Shown one piece after another: positions 11,368 through 20,616 of a stretch of DNA of 64,000 nucleotides. The notes under the pieces were generated by a model, which searched no databases, was not told the DNA's origin, and was given only the letters and a program-made list of their open reading frames with translations. Source of the DNA: Pseudomonas pisciculturae. Its GTDB lineage: Bacteria; Pseudomonadota; Gammaproteobacteria; Pseudomonadales; Pseudomonadaceae. A program made the position numbers and the translations under genes. The stretch's first letter is position 1, and every line of letters begins with the position of its first letter. The stretch is from NCBI RefSeq assembly GCF_015461805.1, contig NZ_JACVZE010000002.1:620001-684000 (forward strand), written 5' to 3'.

Positions 11368-11904
11368 TCAAGATTTCAATGCTTCGGCAAGATTCGCGAG
11401 TTTGCCGCGAATCGAGCCATCGATAACCAGGTCGCCGGCGCGAATGATGACACCACCAATAAGGGTGGCATCCTCCGCAACTTGCAGGCGCACTTCCCGG
11501 TCGAGTCGTGCACTGAGAACCTTGGCGAGTTTGTCTTGCTGTTCTTGGTTCAATGCAAAAGCACTGGTGACTTCAACGTCTACCGACTTCTCTTGCTCGG
11601 CCTTGTACAGGTCGAACAGAGCGGCAATCTCCGGCAGAAGCAGGAGACGGTCGTTTTCGGCAACGACGTGCAAGAAGTTCTGCACTTTCACATCAAACTT
11701 GTCGCCGCACACTTCAATAAAAGTGGCGGCCTTGTCTGCGCTCGTCAGTCGCGGGGCCTTGAGCACGCGCTGCATGGTGTCGTCTTGCGACACTGCTGCA
11801 GCCAGGCCGAGCATGGCTGACCAAGAGGCCAGCTGCTGGTGGGCCTGGGCGTGCTCGAAGGCTGCCTTAGCGTAAGGTCGGGCCAACGTGGTCAATTCTG
11901 CCAT
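11368..11904 (-). CDS. atpH: ATP synthase F1 subunit delta
   Basis: Peripheral-stalk cap that links the b subunits to the top of F1. Start [20 protein letters not shown] is the family's N-terminal signature; the C-terminal part has [20 protein letters not shown] and the final [18 protein letters not shown]. 178 residues, normal. Only 12 bases separate it from atpF. Confidence 0.97.
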   Translation of the reverse strand: MAELTTLARPYAKAAFEHAQAHQQLASWSAMLGLAAAVSQDDTMQRVLKAPRLTSADKAATFIEVCGDKFDVKVQNFLHVVAENDRLLLLPEIAALFDLYKAEQEKSVDVEVTSAFALNQEQQDKLAKVLSARLDREVRLQVAEDATLIGGVIIRAGDLVIDGSIRGKLANLAEALKS

Positions 11905-11916
11905 GATCGCCCTCGC

Positions 11917-12387
11917 TTAAATTTCAGCAGCCAGTTTGTTAACCAGCTCCGCGTGCGCGTTTTGATCGATTGTGGCACCCAGGATCTTCTCAGCACCGCC
12001 GACAGCCAGAGCACCCAGTTGGGCACGCAGAGCGTCTTTGACACCGTTCAGTTCCTGCTCGATCTCGGCCTGAGCCTGAACCTTCACACGGTCAGCGTCG
12101 ATACGGGCTTTTTCAACAGCCTCTTCAACGATCTGGTTACCGCGTTTCTTGGCTTGCTCAATGATTTCGGCTGCTTGAGCTTTCGCTTCGCGCAGTTGTT
12201 GACCCGCTTTATCTTGGGCCAACTCCAGGTCGCGAGCTGCTCGTGCTGCAGCGTCCAGCCCATCCGCGATCTTCTTCTGACGTTCGTGCAGAGCTGCGAT
12301 GACCGGAGGCCATACGAACTTCATGCAGAAAACGACAAAAATCAAGAACGCTAAGGACTGACCAATAATGGTTGCATTAATGTTCAC
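11917..12387 (-). CDS. atpF: ATP synthase Fo subunit b
   Basis: Peripheral stalk, one N-terminal membrane helix and a long amphipathic dimerising helix. I choose the GTG at 12387, giving a 156-residue protein [25 protein letters not shown] lies about eight bases before it, and a longer in-frame start at 12423 would add residues foreign to the family. The membrane helix covers about residues 5-25; the remaining sequence is charged helix rich in Ala, Glu and Lys ([20 protein letters not shown]). Confidence 0.96.
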   Translation of the reverse strand: MNINATIIGQSLAFLIFVVFCMKFVWPPVIAALHERQKKIADGLDAAARAARDLELAQDKAGQQLREAKAQAAEIIEQAKKRGNQIVEEAVEKARIDADRVKVQAQAEIEQELNGVKDALRAQLGALAVGGAEKILGATIDQNAHAELVNKLAAEI

Positions 12388-12421
12388 GCCAATACCTCGC
12401 TCATTCGTTGCACAACACACC

Positions 12422-12443
12422 AATCACTCGAAAAGACGAGTGA

Positions 12444-12445
<2 letters not shown>
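12422..12445 (-). other. Intercistronic stem-loop atpE/atpF, overlapping the atpE stop
   Basis: AATCACTCG and CGAGTGATT form a nine-base stem with an AAAAGA loop. The stem includes the last bases of atpE. It lies in the 56-base gap before atpF. Confidence 0.55.
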
Positions 12446-12716
<271 letters not shown>

Positions 12717-12789
12717 TTACGTCGTATGGTTTAGGTTTTTTAGATTTTAAAGCGGTAAAACAAATCGTTTCATAGCCCGGTAGGGCCCA

Positions 12790-12811
12790 CCTTCCCGTTT
12801 GACCGGGAAGG
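12790..12811 (-). other. Intercistronic stem-loop atpB/atpE
   Basis: CCTTCCCG and CGGGAAGG form a perfect eight-base stem with a TTTGAC loop in the 134-base gap between atpB and atpE. In E. coli the atpE leader region is known to enhance translation; this hairpin lies upstream of that part of the message. Confidence 0.5.
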
Positions 12812-12835
12812 ACATCAGACTAGTCGAGACTGGTC

Positions 12836-14129
<1,294 letters not shown>

Positions 14130-14206
14130 CACTCTTGCTCCTCAATGGTCGGCTGCCGGAAATCAATAACTTGGCATAATTTGTGCCGACAAAATGCGCG
14201 CAGAGT

Positions 14207-14228
14207 ATAGGGGCGGTTCTGCCCCTAT
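14207..14228 (-). other. Stem-loop beyond parB
   Basis: ATAGGGGC pairs with GCCCCTAT around GGTTCT, about 50 bases after the parB stop. There is no T-tract, so it is at best a weak terminator or 3'-end stabiliser separating parA-parB from the atp promoter. Confidence 0.4.
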
Positions 14229-14277
14229 TCAACTGTCGGGTAGTGATTTCCGATCACACGCTACATGAGTAAATGTT

Positions 14278-15150
14278 TCAGCGGATGTGGGCAAGGACGC
14301 CCTGAAGCTCATCGAGAGAGTTATATCCGATAACCAATTGGCCTTTACCTTTCTTGCCGTGGCGAATTTGCACCGCAGAGCCTAGGCGCTCGGCCAGGCG
14401 CTGCTCAAGGCGGGCAATATCCGGATCAGGTTTGGTCGTTTCGACCGGTGCAGGTTTGCCGCTGAGCCACTGGCGAACCAGGGCCTCGGTCTGACGAACG
14501 GTGAGCCCTCGTGCGACAACATGTCGCGCCCCTTCAACCTGTTGGTTTTCGGGCAAACCGAGCAAAGCACGGGCGTGGCCCATTTCCAGGTCGCCGTGCG
14601 ACAACATGGTCTTGATGACTTCCGGCAGCGAAATCAGACGCAGCAAGTTGGACACAGTCACGCGGGACTTGCCCACTGCATCGGCCACTTGTTGCTGAGT
14701 CAGTTGGAACTCCTGCTGCAAGCGCTGCAACGCGATCGCTTCTTCGACCGGGTTGAGGTCTTCACGCTGGATGTTCTCGATCAACGCCATGGCAATGGCG
14801 GTTTCATCCGGCACATCGCGCACCATCGCGGGGATGGTTTCTTTGCCAGCCTGCTGGCTGGCGCGCCAGCGGCGTTCGCCGGCGATGATCTCGAAGCGCC
14901 CGCCACCAATGGGGCGCACCACGATCGGCTGCATGACGCCCTGGGCCTTGATCGAATTGGCCAGTTCTTCCAGCGCCTGGGGGTCCATGTCCCGGCGGGG
15001 CTGGTATTTGCCCCGCTGGATCAGGTCCAGGGGCAGGTGTTGCAGCTCGCGCTCGTCGGCCTGCACCGCTTGTTCTTCAAGCGACGTGACAGTCGGACCA
15101 CTCAGCAGTGCATCCAGTCCACGTCCGAGACCTCGTTTCTTGACGGCCAT
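14278..15150 (-). CDS. parB: Chromosome-partitioning protein ParB (CTPase, parS binding)
   Basis: 290-residue ParB. The N-terminus KKRGLGRGLDALLSG is the ParA-interacting tail. IIAGERRWRASQQAG holds the GERRWR CTP-binding box. The helix-turn-helix is LTQQQVADAVGKSRVTVSN, followed by a C-terminal dimerisation part (GKGQLVIGYNSLDELQGV). It loads on the parS sites found 15-19 kb away in recF and after gyrB and spreads to form the partition complex. It is nine bases downstream of parA in the same transcription unit. Confidence 0.98.
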   Translation of the reverse strand: MAVKKRGLGRGLDALLSGPTVTSLEEQAVQADERELQHLPLDLIQRGKYQPRRDMDPQALEELANSIKAQGVMQPIVVRPIGGGRFEIIAGERRWRASQQAGKETIPAMVRDVPDETAIAMALIENIQREDLNPVEEAIALQRLQQEFQLTQQQVADAVGKSRVTVSNLLRLISLPEVIKTMLSHGDLEMGHARALLGLPENQQVEGARHVVARGLTVRQTEALVRQWLSGKPAPVETTKPDPDIARLEQRLAERLGSAVQIRHGKKGKGQLVIGYNSLDELQGVLAHIR

Positions 15151-15159
15151 GGGGGTTCC

Positions 15160-15957
15160 TTAAGTTGGCTGGGCTGCAGCGGTGCGTGAGTTGCGGCGTT
15201 GACGGCGAACCATCTCGCCGGCCAGGGCCAGGTAGGCAATGGCACCCCGCGAGGATTTGTCGTACGCCAACGCCGGCATGCCGTAGCTCGGGGCTTCGGC
15301 CAAACGGATGTTGCGTGGGATCACCGTGTCGTAGAGCTGGTCGCCAAAGTGCTCCTTGAGCTGCGCCGATACGTCATTCATCAGGCTCAGGCGCGGGTCG
15401 AACATCGTCCGCAGCAGGCCTTCGATCTGCAGGTTCGGGTTGAGCAGCTCGGCGATGCGCTTGATGTTATCCACAAGGTCGCTCAGCCCTTCCAGCGCGT
15501 AGTACTCGCACTGCATGGGGATAATCACCCCATCGGCCGCCACCAACGCGTTCAATGTCAGCATCGACAGTGACGGTGGGCAGTCGATCAGGATGTAATC
15601 GTAATTCTCGCGGATCGGCGCCAAGGCGCTGCGCAGACGGCTTTCTTTCATCTGCATTTCCAACAGCACCACTTCCGCCGCGGTCAAATCGCGGTTGGCG
15701 GGTAGCAGTTGGTAGCCACCGTGTTCGGAGTAGTGCATGGCTTGGGCCAGGTCGCACTCACCAATCAGCAAGTCGTAGACCGAGTTTTCCAGGCCGTGTT
15801 TATCCACACCGCTACCCATGGTGGCGTTGCCCTGTGGATCGAGATCGATCAACAGCACCCGGCGCTTGGTAGCGACCAGGGATGCTGCGAGGTTGATGCA
15901 GGTGGTGGTTTTGCCCACGCCACCTTTCTGGTTCGCTATCGCGAATACCTTAGCCAT
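15160..15957 (-). CDS. parA: Chromosome-partitioning ATPase ParA
   Basis: 265-residue ParA/Soj ATPase that moves ParB-parS complexes. Start at MAKVFAIANQKGG; a longer in-frame start six codons upstream is less likely. Deviant Walker A KGGVGKTT spans residues 11-18 with both lysines; YILIDCPPSLSMLTLNAL is Walker B. No N-terminal helix-turn-helix, so it is a chromosomal rather than a P1-type ParA. It follows rsmG by 18 bases, probably one operon mnmG-rsmG-parA-parB. Confidence 0.98.
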   Translation of the reverse strand: MAKVFAIANQKGGVGKTTTCINLAASLVATKRRVLLIDLDPQGNATMGSGVDKHGLENSVYDLLIGECDLAQAMHYSEHGGYQLLPANRDLTAAEVVLLEMQMKESRLRSALAPIRENYDYILIDCPPSLSMLTLNALVAADGVIIPMQCEYYALEGLSDLVDNIKRIAELLNPNLQIEGLLRTMFDPRLSLMNDVSAQLKEHFGDQLYDTVIPRNIRLAEAPSYGMPALAYDKSSRGAIAYLALAGEMVRRQRRNSRTAAAQPT

Positions 15958-15975
15958 TCTTGCTTGTGTTCCCAA

Positions 15976-16620
15976 TCATGCCGTGCGGCGCAGTATCAGC
16001 AGATGGCGTTGGCCTTGGCAACCGGGTACGGCCAAGGCGTGTTCGCTATCGAGGTGGAAGTCTGCCGGCAATGCTAACAGCTCATCGCTTGGATGGACGC
16101 CCTTCATTGCCAGCCAGCGCGTGTCGCGATCGCCCAGGTGGCGAGTCCAGTTGCTGAAGTTCTCCATGCTGCTGAACGCCCGGGAAACAATTCCGTTGAA
16201 GGGCAGCTCAGGCGTGAAAGCTTCGACGCGGCTGTGGATAACTTGCAGGTTATCCAGCTTGAGTTCGAGTTTGACCTGGGTCAGGAAGCGGGTTTTCTTG
16301 CCGTTGCTGTCCAGGCAAGTCACTTGGGCCTCTGGAAACAGGATGGCCAATGGGATGCCGGGCATACCGCCGCCGCTGCCCACGTCAAGCCAGCGGCCAT
16401 TTTCGATAAATGGCATGACGCTCAAGCTGTCGAGCAAGTGGCGGGAAACCATTTCATTGGGGTCGCGCACTGCGGTCAGGTTGTAAGCCTTGTTCCATTT
16501 AATCAACAGGGCCAGGTAGCCCAGCAGCAATTCGTGCTGGGCCGGGGTCAGGTCGACGCCCAACTGGCGTGCACCTGTGGATAACTCTTCGGCGTGTTGC
16601 GAGGTGACCAACGAACTCAA
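15976..16620 (-). CDS. rsmG: 16S rRNA (guanine-527-N7)-methyltransferase
   Basis: SAM-dependent methyltransferase (GidB). The SAM site is [40 protein letters not shown] near residues 38-57 is the family's N-terminal motif. 214 residues, normal. ATG and the mnmG stop overlap as ATGA, which implies translational coupling with mnmG. Confidence 0.97.
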   Translation of the reverse strand: MSSLVTSQHAEELSTGARQLGVDLTPAQHELLLGYLALLIKWNKAYNLTAVRDPNEMVSRHLLDSLSVMPFIENGRWLDVGSGGGMPGIPLAILFPEAQVTCLDSNGKKTRFLTQVKLELKLDNLQVIHSRVEAFTPELPFNGIVSRAFSSMENFSNWTRHLGDRDTRWLAMKGVHPSDELLALPADFHLDSEHALAVPGCQGQRHLLILRRTA

Positions 16621-18512
16621 GCGCTTTGCTCCAACTGACGGCCCGCGCCGCGTTTTTTCAAATGAATCATCAACAGCGAAATGGCTGCCGGGGTGACACC
16701 GGGAATGCGTGAAGCCTGGCCCAGGGTTTCTGGCCGAGTTACCCCCAGCTTGCTTTGGATTTCTTTCGACAACCCGGAAATACCGGTGTAGTCGATGTCC
16801 ACAGGCAGCTTGGTATTTTCACTGGCGCGCAGGCGAGCGATCTCGTCCTGCTGGCGGTCAATGTAACCGGCGTATTTGGTCTTGATTTCGACCTGCTCGG
16901 CGACCTGTGGGTCTTCTGCACCGCCGCCAGTCACTTCAACCAGGCCAGCGTAGTCGATTTCCGGACGGGACAGCAGGTTCAGCAAGTTGTACTCGTGAGT
17001 GAGCGGCGTGCCGAACTTTTCAGCGATTGCATCGCCTTGCTCGGTGCCCGGGCGAACCCAGGTGCTTTTCAGGCGCTGCTCTTCCAACACGATGCTTTCG
17101 CGTTTTTTGCAGAAGGCTTCCCAACGCACGTCATCGACCAAGCCAAGCTCACGGCCTTTTTCGGTCAGGCGCAGGTCGGCGTTGTCTTCGCGCAGGATCA
17201 GACGGTATTCCGCCCGGGAAGTGAACATCCGGTACGGTTCCTGGGTGCCCAGGGTAATCAGGTCGTCAACCAGCACGCCGATATACGCTTCGTCGCGACG
17301 CGGGCACCAGCTGTCTTTGCCCTGTGCACGCAATGCAGCGTTGGTACCGGCCAACAAACCTTGGGCACCGGCTTCTTCGTAACCGGTGGTGCCGTTGATT
17401 TGGCCGGCGAAGAACAGGCCGCCGATCACTTTGGTTTCCAGGCTGTACTTCAGGTCACGCGGGTCGAAGTAGTCGTACTCGATGGCGTAGCCCGGACGCA
17501 CGATATGCGCGTTTTCCATGCCGCGAATCGATTGCACGATCTGGATTTGCACGTCGAACGGCAGGGACGTGGAAATCCCGTTCGGGTACAGCTCGTGTGT
17601 AGTCAAACCTTCGGGCTCGATAAAGACCTGGTGGCTTTCCTTGTCGGCAAAGCGGTGGATCTTGTCTTCAATCGACGGGCAATAACGCGGGCCAATACCT
17701 TCAATCACCCCGGAATACATCGGTGAACGATCAAGGTTTGCCGCGATGATTTCGTGGGTACGGGCGTTGGTATGGGTAATCCAGCAGCTGACCTGTTTCG
17801 GATGCTGCTCCTTGGAGCCCATGAACGACATGACCGGGATCGGTGTATCGCCAGCCTGTTCGGTCATCACCGAAAAGTCCACAGAACGCCCGTCGATACG
17901 CGGCGGAGTCCCGGTTTTCAGGCGGCCTACACGCAGCGGCAGTTCTCGCAGGCGTTTTGCCAGGGCAATCGACGGCGGGTCGCCAGCGCGGCCGCCGGAA
18001 TAGTTCTGCATACCGATGTGGATAAGTCCGCCGAGGAAGGTACCGGTGGTTAACACCACGGACTCTGCGAAGAAACGCAGGCCCATTTGGGTGACCACAC
18101 CGCGTACCTGGTCTTGTTCGACGATCAGGTCATCCGCTGCTTGTTGAAATATCCACAGGTTCGGCTGGTTTTCCAGGGTTTCGCGTACCGCCGCCTTGTA
18201 CAGGATGCGGTCGGCTTGGGCGCGGGTAGCACGTACGGCCGGGCCTTTGCGGCTGTTGAGCACGCGAAATTGAATACCACCCTTATCGGTAGCCATGGCC
18301 ATCACGCCGCCGAGGGCGTCGATTTCTTTGACCAAGTGGCTTTTGCCGATGCCACCAATGGCGGGGTTGCAACTCATCGCACCGAGGGTTTCCACGTTGT
18401 GCGTGAGCAGCAGGGTTTTTACGCCCATGCGTGCTGACGCCAGTGCTGCCTCGGTACCGGCATGACCGCCGCCGATGACGATCACTTCAAAACGGGAAGG
18501 GAAATCCACCAC
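16617..18512 (-). CDS. mnmG: tRNA uridine-34 5-carboxymethylaminomethyl modification enzyme MnmG
   Basis: FAD-dependent partner of MnmE (old name GidA). The FAD site [20 protein letters not shown] is at residues 10-29. [32 protein letters not shown] and [19 protein letters not shown] are family hallmarks. 631 residues is normal. It stands next to an origin-like region, as gidA does in E. coli; mnmE is separated from it here by the iron-uptake cassette. Confidence 0.98.
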   Translation of the reverse strand: MVDFPSRFEVIVIGGGHAGTEAALASARMGVKTLLLTHNVETLGAMSCNPAIGGIGKSHLVKEIDALGGVMAMATDKGGIQFRVLNSRKGPAVRATRAQADRILYKAAVRETLENQPNLWIFQQAADDLIVEQDQVRGVVTQMGLRFFAESVVLTTGTFLGGLIHIGMQNYSGGRAGDPPSIALAKRLRELPLRVGRLKTGTPPRIDGRSVDFSVMTEQAGDTPIPVMSFMGSKEQHPKQVSCWITHTNARTHEIIAANLDRSPMYSGVIEGIGPRYCPSIEDKIHRFADKESHQVFIEPEGLTTHELYPNGISTSLPFDVQIQIVQSIRGMENAHIVRPGYAIEYDYFDPRDLKYSLETKVIGGLFFAGQINGTTGYEEAGAQGLLAGTNAALRAQGKDSWCPRRDEAYIGVLVDDLITLGTQEPYRMFTSRAEYRLILREDNADLRLTEKGRELGLVDDVRWEAFCKKRESIVLEEQRLKSTWVRPGTEQGDAIAEKFGTPLTHEYNLLNLLSRPEIDYAGLVEVTGGGAEDPQVAEQVEIKTKYAGYIDRQQDEIARLRASENTKLPVDIDYTGISGLSKEIQSKLGVTRPETLGQASRIPGVTPAAISLLMIHLKKRGAGRQLEQSA

Positions 18513-19037
18513 GCACCTCGTGCCTGCTTATGTAGGTAATCAGGAATTGTTTGTTGAAAGGGTTTTGGAGCTTTGGCGGCAAGTATAGGGACTTAGCCCT
18601 CCCTAAAGAACCCTTTGCACAAAATTTAACCAGCTGTGGATTAATCACAGACAATAGAAATTAAAAGAGAGAGATTTATTAAATCTTTGTTTTTATGTTT
18701 ATTTCTACTGAGGCTATTTTCTGTGGATAGATCGCTATAGGCCTTTGTTTACTTCATGTACAGAGGTTCAAAAGTCTGTGGTCATATGCCGATGAGCCAC
18801 GTGGATAAGTGCTTTAAGCCTGTGGATTAAACAGGTGGTTATCCACAGACGGGTTTATGCTCAGTTTTAAAGCCCTGTTATCAACTGGGCACAAGGGCGG
18901 TTATTCACAGGGCTTAATCCACAGAAATTGGCAAAAGGAGGCGTATATCACCCACGACGAAACCTCCGAAACTCAGATGTCGGGTGCAGAGTTCGGTAAA
19001 AAGAGGACTATTGTGAGAAAGCGACGGGGCAGTTAAT
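18513..19037. other. Origin-like intergenic region next to mnmG (DnaA boxes and T-rich stretch)
   Basis: About 525 bases without a gene. A thymine/adenine-rich stretch at 18652-18708 contains AATCTTTGTTTTT (18682-18694), nine of eleven fixed positions of the E. coli oriC 13-mer. To its right is a run of DnaA-box sequences: TGTGGATAG at 18722, CGTGGATAA at 18800, TGTGGATTA at 18821, a perfect TTATCCACA at 18839-18847, TTATTCACA at 18901 and TAATCCACA at 18915; another TGTGGATTA lies at 18635. An unwinding stretch flanked by a box cluster beside gidA/mnmG is the layout of E. coli oriC. It could be an active origin, a relic, or a DnaA titration site. Confidence 0.7.
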
Positions 19038-19056
19038 AATAGCGATTATCATTAAG
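19038..19056. promoter_or_regulatory. Fur box upstream of the ECF sigma factor gene
   Basis: Read on the minus strand, CTTAATGATAATCGCTATT matches 14 of 19 positions of the Fur consensus GATAATGATAATCATTATC. It ends 18 bases before the sigma factor start, so Fur-iron would repress the cassette in iron-replete cells. The sigma factor, anti-sigma and receptor genes downstream fit exactly this control. Confidence 0.75.
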
Positions 19057-19074
19057 CCACCTTGTCTCGCTCCT

Positions 19075-19581
19075 ATGCCCGCTCCTTCGCACACGGCTGT
19101 AGTCCAGCACATCTACGAGCAACACCATTCCTGGTTGCACGGGTGGCTCAAAGGCAAATTGCATAACGCCTGCGATGCGGCCGATGTGGCCCAGGATACG
19201 TTCGTGCGCATACTGGGCGGTCGTCATGCTGCACAGATCCAGGAACCGCGCGATTACCTGGCGACCATTGCCAGGGGGCTGGTGATTGATCGCTATCGCC
19301 GGCATGCCATTGAGCAGGCTTACAAGCAGAGCTTGGCCGAGCGCCCTGAAGCGGTGGCCATCAGTGAAGAAGACAAGGCAATCATCATCGAAACCCTGGT
19401 GGCTGTGGACAAAGCGCTCTGCGGCCTGGGGGAGCGGGCGCGGCGTATCTTCATGCTCTCGCAGATTGATGGGCTGACTTATCAACAGATCGCCGATCAA
19501 CTGCAGGTTTCACTGACCACGGTGAAAAAGCACATGATCCGCGCGCTGACGGAATGCTCGCTAATCATGGCCAGCATGTAA
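19075..19581 (+). CDS. FecI-type ECF sigma factor (iron starvation)
   Basis: 168-residue ECF sigma factor. Region 2 is AADVAQDTFVRILGGRH (about residues 35-51) with the DYLATIARGLVIDRYRRH helix after it; region 4 is LSQIDGLTYQQIADQLQVSL followed by TTVKKHMIRAL. It should direct transcription of the receptor gene two genes downstream once the anti-sigma factor receives a signal from the loaded receptor. Fur box directly upstream. Its stop and the anti-sigma start overlap as TAATG. Confidence 0.93.
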   Translation: MPAPSHTAVVQHIYEQHHSWLHGWLKGKLHNACDAADVAQDTFVRILGGRHAAQIQEPRDYLATIARGLVIDRYRRHAIEQAYKQSLAERPEAVAISEEDKAIIIETLVAVDKALCGLGERARRIFMLSQIDGLTYQQIADQLQVSLTTVKKHMIRALTECSLIMASM

Positions 19582-20525
19582 TGGCGGTGCCTGATCGCAA
19601 AACGTTCGAAGCTGCCGCCAGTTGGTATGTGCAGTTCCAAGCCCAGTCGCCCACGCCCGCTGAACGCCACGCCTGGCAGCAATGGCTCAGTGGCGATCCT
19701 TCCCATCAGGCCGCCTGGAACCAGATAGAGCAATTGCAGCGCAGTCTTGGCACCCTGCCCCCGGACCTGACGCGCCGTGCTCTATCCACCACGCAACAAC
19801 GCCGCCAGGTACTCAAGTGGATGTTACTGCTAGGTGGCACCGGGTATCTGGGATGGAATGTTCAGCAACATACGTCCCTGGGCAGTGCTTGGGCCGACTA
19901 CCGCACCGGCGTGGGTGAACGCCGGCGCATCGCGTTCGCCGATGGCACGCAGGTTGATCTCAATACCCACACCTCGATTGATGTGGCGTTCGACGGGCGC
20001 CAGCGCTTGATCCGCCTGCGTGAGGGGGAAGTACTTATCCACACCGGCAAATCGGGCGGGCAGGCGCCGTTTTACGTCGAAACTCGCCAAGGGCGGGTTC
20101 AGGCTTTAGGCACGCGGTTTACCGTACGTCAGTTGTCGGACGCCACACGTGTTGGCGTACTGGAAGATCGGGTCAGGGTTTCACCCGCAGGCCAACCCGA
20201 CCACGGCCGGATGCTCAGCGCGGGTGAGAGCGTTGACTTCGACCGACAGAACGTTGGGGTCAACCACCCGTATCGAGGTACCCAGGCCGCCTGGGTCGAC
20301 GGCCAACTGATCGTATTAAATGCGCGCTTGGGTGACGTGATCGACGACCTTGCCCGCTACCGGCCGGGCGTCTTGCAGTGCGATGCAGCATCCGCACGTT
20401 TGCGCGTTTCCGGAGCATTCCGTCTGGATTCTACCGATGCGGTGCTGGCCAACCTCCAAGCCACCCTGCCCATCCAGGTGAAATACTTCACCCGCTATTG
20501 GGTTTCGGTGAAGGGAAGCGGCTGA
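19581..20525 (+). CDS. FecR-type anti-sigma factor / transmembrane signal transducer
   Basis: 314 residues from the ATG that overlaps the sigma factor stop; an ATG at 19554 in the same frame is possible but less likely. A short N-terminal cytoplasmic domain (SWYVQFQAQSPTPAERHAW) binds the sigma factor, one membrane helix lies at about residues 77-92 (VLKWMLLLGGTGYLGW), and the periplasmic FecR domain follows (GTQVDLNTHTSIDVAF, ALGTRFTVRQL). The last 75 residues have the secretin/TonB short-domain look that contacts the receptor's signalling domain. It passes the substrate-bound state of the receptor to the sigma factor. Confidence 0.92.
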   Translation: MAVPDRKTFEAAASWYVQFQAQSPTPAERHAWQQWLSGDPSHQAAWNQIEQLQRSLGTLPPDLTRRALSTTQQRRQVLKWMLLLGGTGYLGWNVQQHTSLGSAWADYRTGVGERRRIAFADGTQVDLNTHTSIDVAFDGRQRLIRLREGEVLIHTGKSGGQAPFYVETRQGRVQALGTRFTVRQLSDATRVGVLEDRVRVSPAGQPDHGRMLSAGESVDFDRQNVGVNHPYRGTQAAWVDGQLIVLNARLGDVIDDLARYRPGVLQCDAASARLRVSGAFRLDSTDAVLANLQATLPIQVKYFTRYWVSVKGSG

Positions 20526-20616
20526 TTGCAAAAAATAATCCACAAGGGGTTATCTTTTTTTTACCTGACGCGGCCCTACAGGTAATTACGACGCTACCTT
20601 CAGGGCTTACCCACCT
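20526..20616 (+). promoter_or_regulatory. Intergenic region before the TonB receptor
   Basis: 91 bases with an eight-T run (GTTATCTTTTTTTTACC) and a near DnaA box TAATCCACA at 20536. If the FecI-type sigma factor has its own promoter for the receptor, it must be here; I could not recognise a specific -35/-10 pair with confidence. Confidence 0.3.

Noticed and set aside
9739..11820. A 693-codon open frame on the plus strand opposite atpA and atpH
   Set aside because: Mirror of conserved atp genes in a GC-rich genome; the translation has no recognisable domain and no ribosome-binding site.
18793..18808. TGAGCCACGTGGATAA as a parS site in the mnmG-side origin region
   Set aside because: Core CCACGTGG is present but four outer positions differ; the right part is better read as a DnaA box.
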